Both the position numbers and the translations under genes were made by a program. From Candidatus Aquidulcis frankliniae (lineage in GTDB: Bacteria; Chloroflexota; Limnocylindria; Limnocylindrales; Limnocylindraceae): a DNA stretch of 13,611 nucleotides. The stretch covers positions 1-13,611 of the forward strand of contig RFPZ01000036.1 of assembly GCA_009925905.1 (NCBI GenBank). Reading direction: 5' to 3'. Below the pieces are notes generated by a model. It did not search any database. It was not told the origin of the DNA and saw nothing but the letters and a program-made list of their open reading frames with translations. Below, piece after piece: positions 13,116 through 13,611 of the stretch; position 1 is the first letter of the stretch, and every line of letters begins with the position of its first letter.

Positions 13116-13611
13116 ATTGCGCTGGCACCGTGATCATCAACACGTCCACGTCGGTCGCGCCAACCTCGTACTTATAGCCCTCATTGCCGCGCAAGAAGTC
13201 AAACGTCTCCTTGCGCTCGTTGATCGCCATCTGCAACCCGTGCGCAAAGAGCAAGATTCCGGGCGAGAGCGCGCGTGCTGCAAGTTCACCGCCAGCGTTC
13301 CAATAGCGAATGCCTGTTGCATCGCGCAAGAAGAGGCCGGCCGCAAACGCACCAAACTCAAGGTTGCGCGCAACGATGATGGTGACCAAGCCTTCGGGCG
13401 CACGCGCAAAGAGTTCGCGCATAAACACTTCGTCGCGTGCACCCTTCTCATCTTCCGTAAAGAGACCATGGTGTCCCCACCGAGCTCGGTGCAACTTGAT
13501 GAACTCTGCAAGGTCGTCAACGGAGTGTGGCTTTGAACTAATCGTCACACCAGCACCCTCTCCGCGTCGAACCTTGCGGCGAATCTCGTGGCGATCTTTC
13601 TTGTCGATGCG
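13114..13611 (-). CDS. FemAB/CelD-type GNAT acetyltransferase, C-terminal part (runs off the right edge)
   Basis: Only the last 165 residues are in the window. The frame is open to the edge, so the true start lies outside; the GTG at 13548 is internal. The visible N-terminal stretch reads KKDRHEIRRKVRR (4-16 of the visible part), the basic helix characteristic of the acetyltransferase_6 (CelD/BcsL, FemAB-like) family. It is followed by a GNAT half with a FMRELFARA helix, a V-T-I-I-V-A strand, AAGLFLRDATGIRYWNAGGE and a typical late LRGNEGYKYEVG segment. Family members transfer acyl or aminoacyl groups to sugars, lipids or peptidoglycan precursors. The stop overlaps the glycosyltransferase ribosome binding site, so both genes probably serve the same glycan or glycoconjugate pathway. 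Confidence 0.82.
   Translation of the reverse strand, partial: RIDKKDRHEIRRKVRRGEGAGVTISSKPHSVDDLAEFIKLHRARWGHHGLFTEDEKGARDEVFMRELFARAPEGLVTIIVARNLEFGAFAAGLFLRDATGIRYWNAGGELAARALSPGILLFAHGLQMAINERKETFDFLRGNEGYKYEVGATDVDVLMITVPAQ

Noticed and set aside
13549..13611. GTG at 13548 as the start of the acetyltransferase
   Set aside because: The same frame stays open to the window edge and encodes the family's conserved basic helix, so the gene is longer.
1..13611. CRISPR array, tRNA/rRNA, transposase, integrase or anti-phage operon
   Set aside because: No regularly spaced direct repeats, no tRNA-like cloverleaf noticed, and none of the protein frames shows such motifs.

Overview
The window is a gene-dense piece of a bacterial chromosome. 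GC content is moderate to high and patchy. Twelve protein genes are supported, including one of 58 codons and one that runs off the right edge. There are no RNA genes, CRISPR arrays, insertion sequences or phage genes. Organism: the Cys-paired Ig-like repeats of the subtilase, the CxxC mini-protein, the MMPL exporter and the promoter-like boxes exactly 6 nt before two start codons would all fit a high-GC Gram-positive-type lineage (Actinobacteria, or freshwater Chloroflexota). No marker gene settles this, so it is a guess from family content.

Region 1 (1-1072, +): a short leader with a GC-rich hairpin, then a membrane-anchored trypsin-like protease carrying an EF-hand/dockerin-type calcium loop between two cysteines. 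Its base composition is lower in GC than most of the window.

Region 2 (1073-5579, -): four genes packed with gaps of 5, 0 and 5 nt and read leftwards: a 3-TM membrane protein with a possible leaderless start, a 900-aa secreted subtilase with Ig-like repeats, an MFS exporter in the same frame directly after the subtilase stop codon, and a 58-aa Cys-rich protein whose ribosome binding site overlaps the MFS stop. Its last stop codon abuts the stop codon of the convergent protease gene with no space between them.

Region 3 (5620-10501, +): a second tight operon diverging from region 2: DedA-family membrane protein, calcineurin-like metallophosphoesterase, MMPL/RND exporter, and a CrtC/AttH-fold lipoprotein overlapping the MMPL gene by 4 nt. 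A DedA lipid-carrier family member, an MMPL lipid-type exporter and a lipocalin-like lipoprotein together suggest envelope lipid handling. This is the best candidate for an undescribed functional module.

Region 4 (10523-13611): a small single-TM protein with a Ser/Pro/Ala tail and its own leaderless-type promoter, then a PIG-L deacetylase with a large insertion (both +). Converging on them are a family 4 glycosyltransferase and, upstream of it, the C-terminal part of a FemAB/CelD-type acetyltransferase (both -). These look like surface-glycan or glycoconjugate enzymes. Taken together the window reads as cell-envelope and secretion functions rather than central metabolism.
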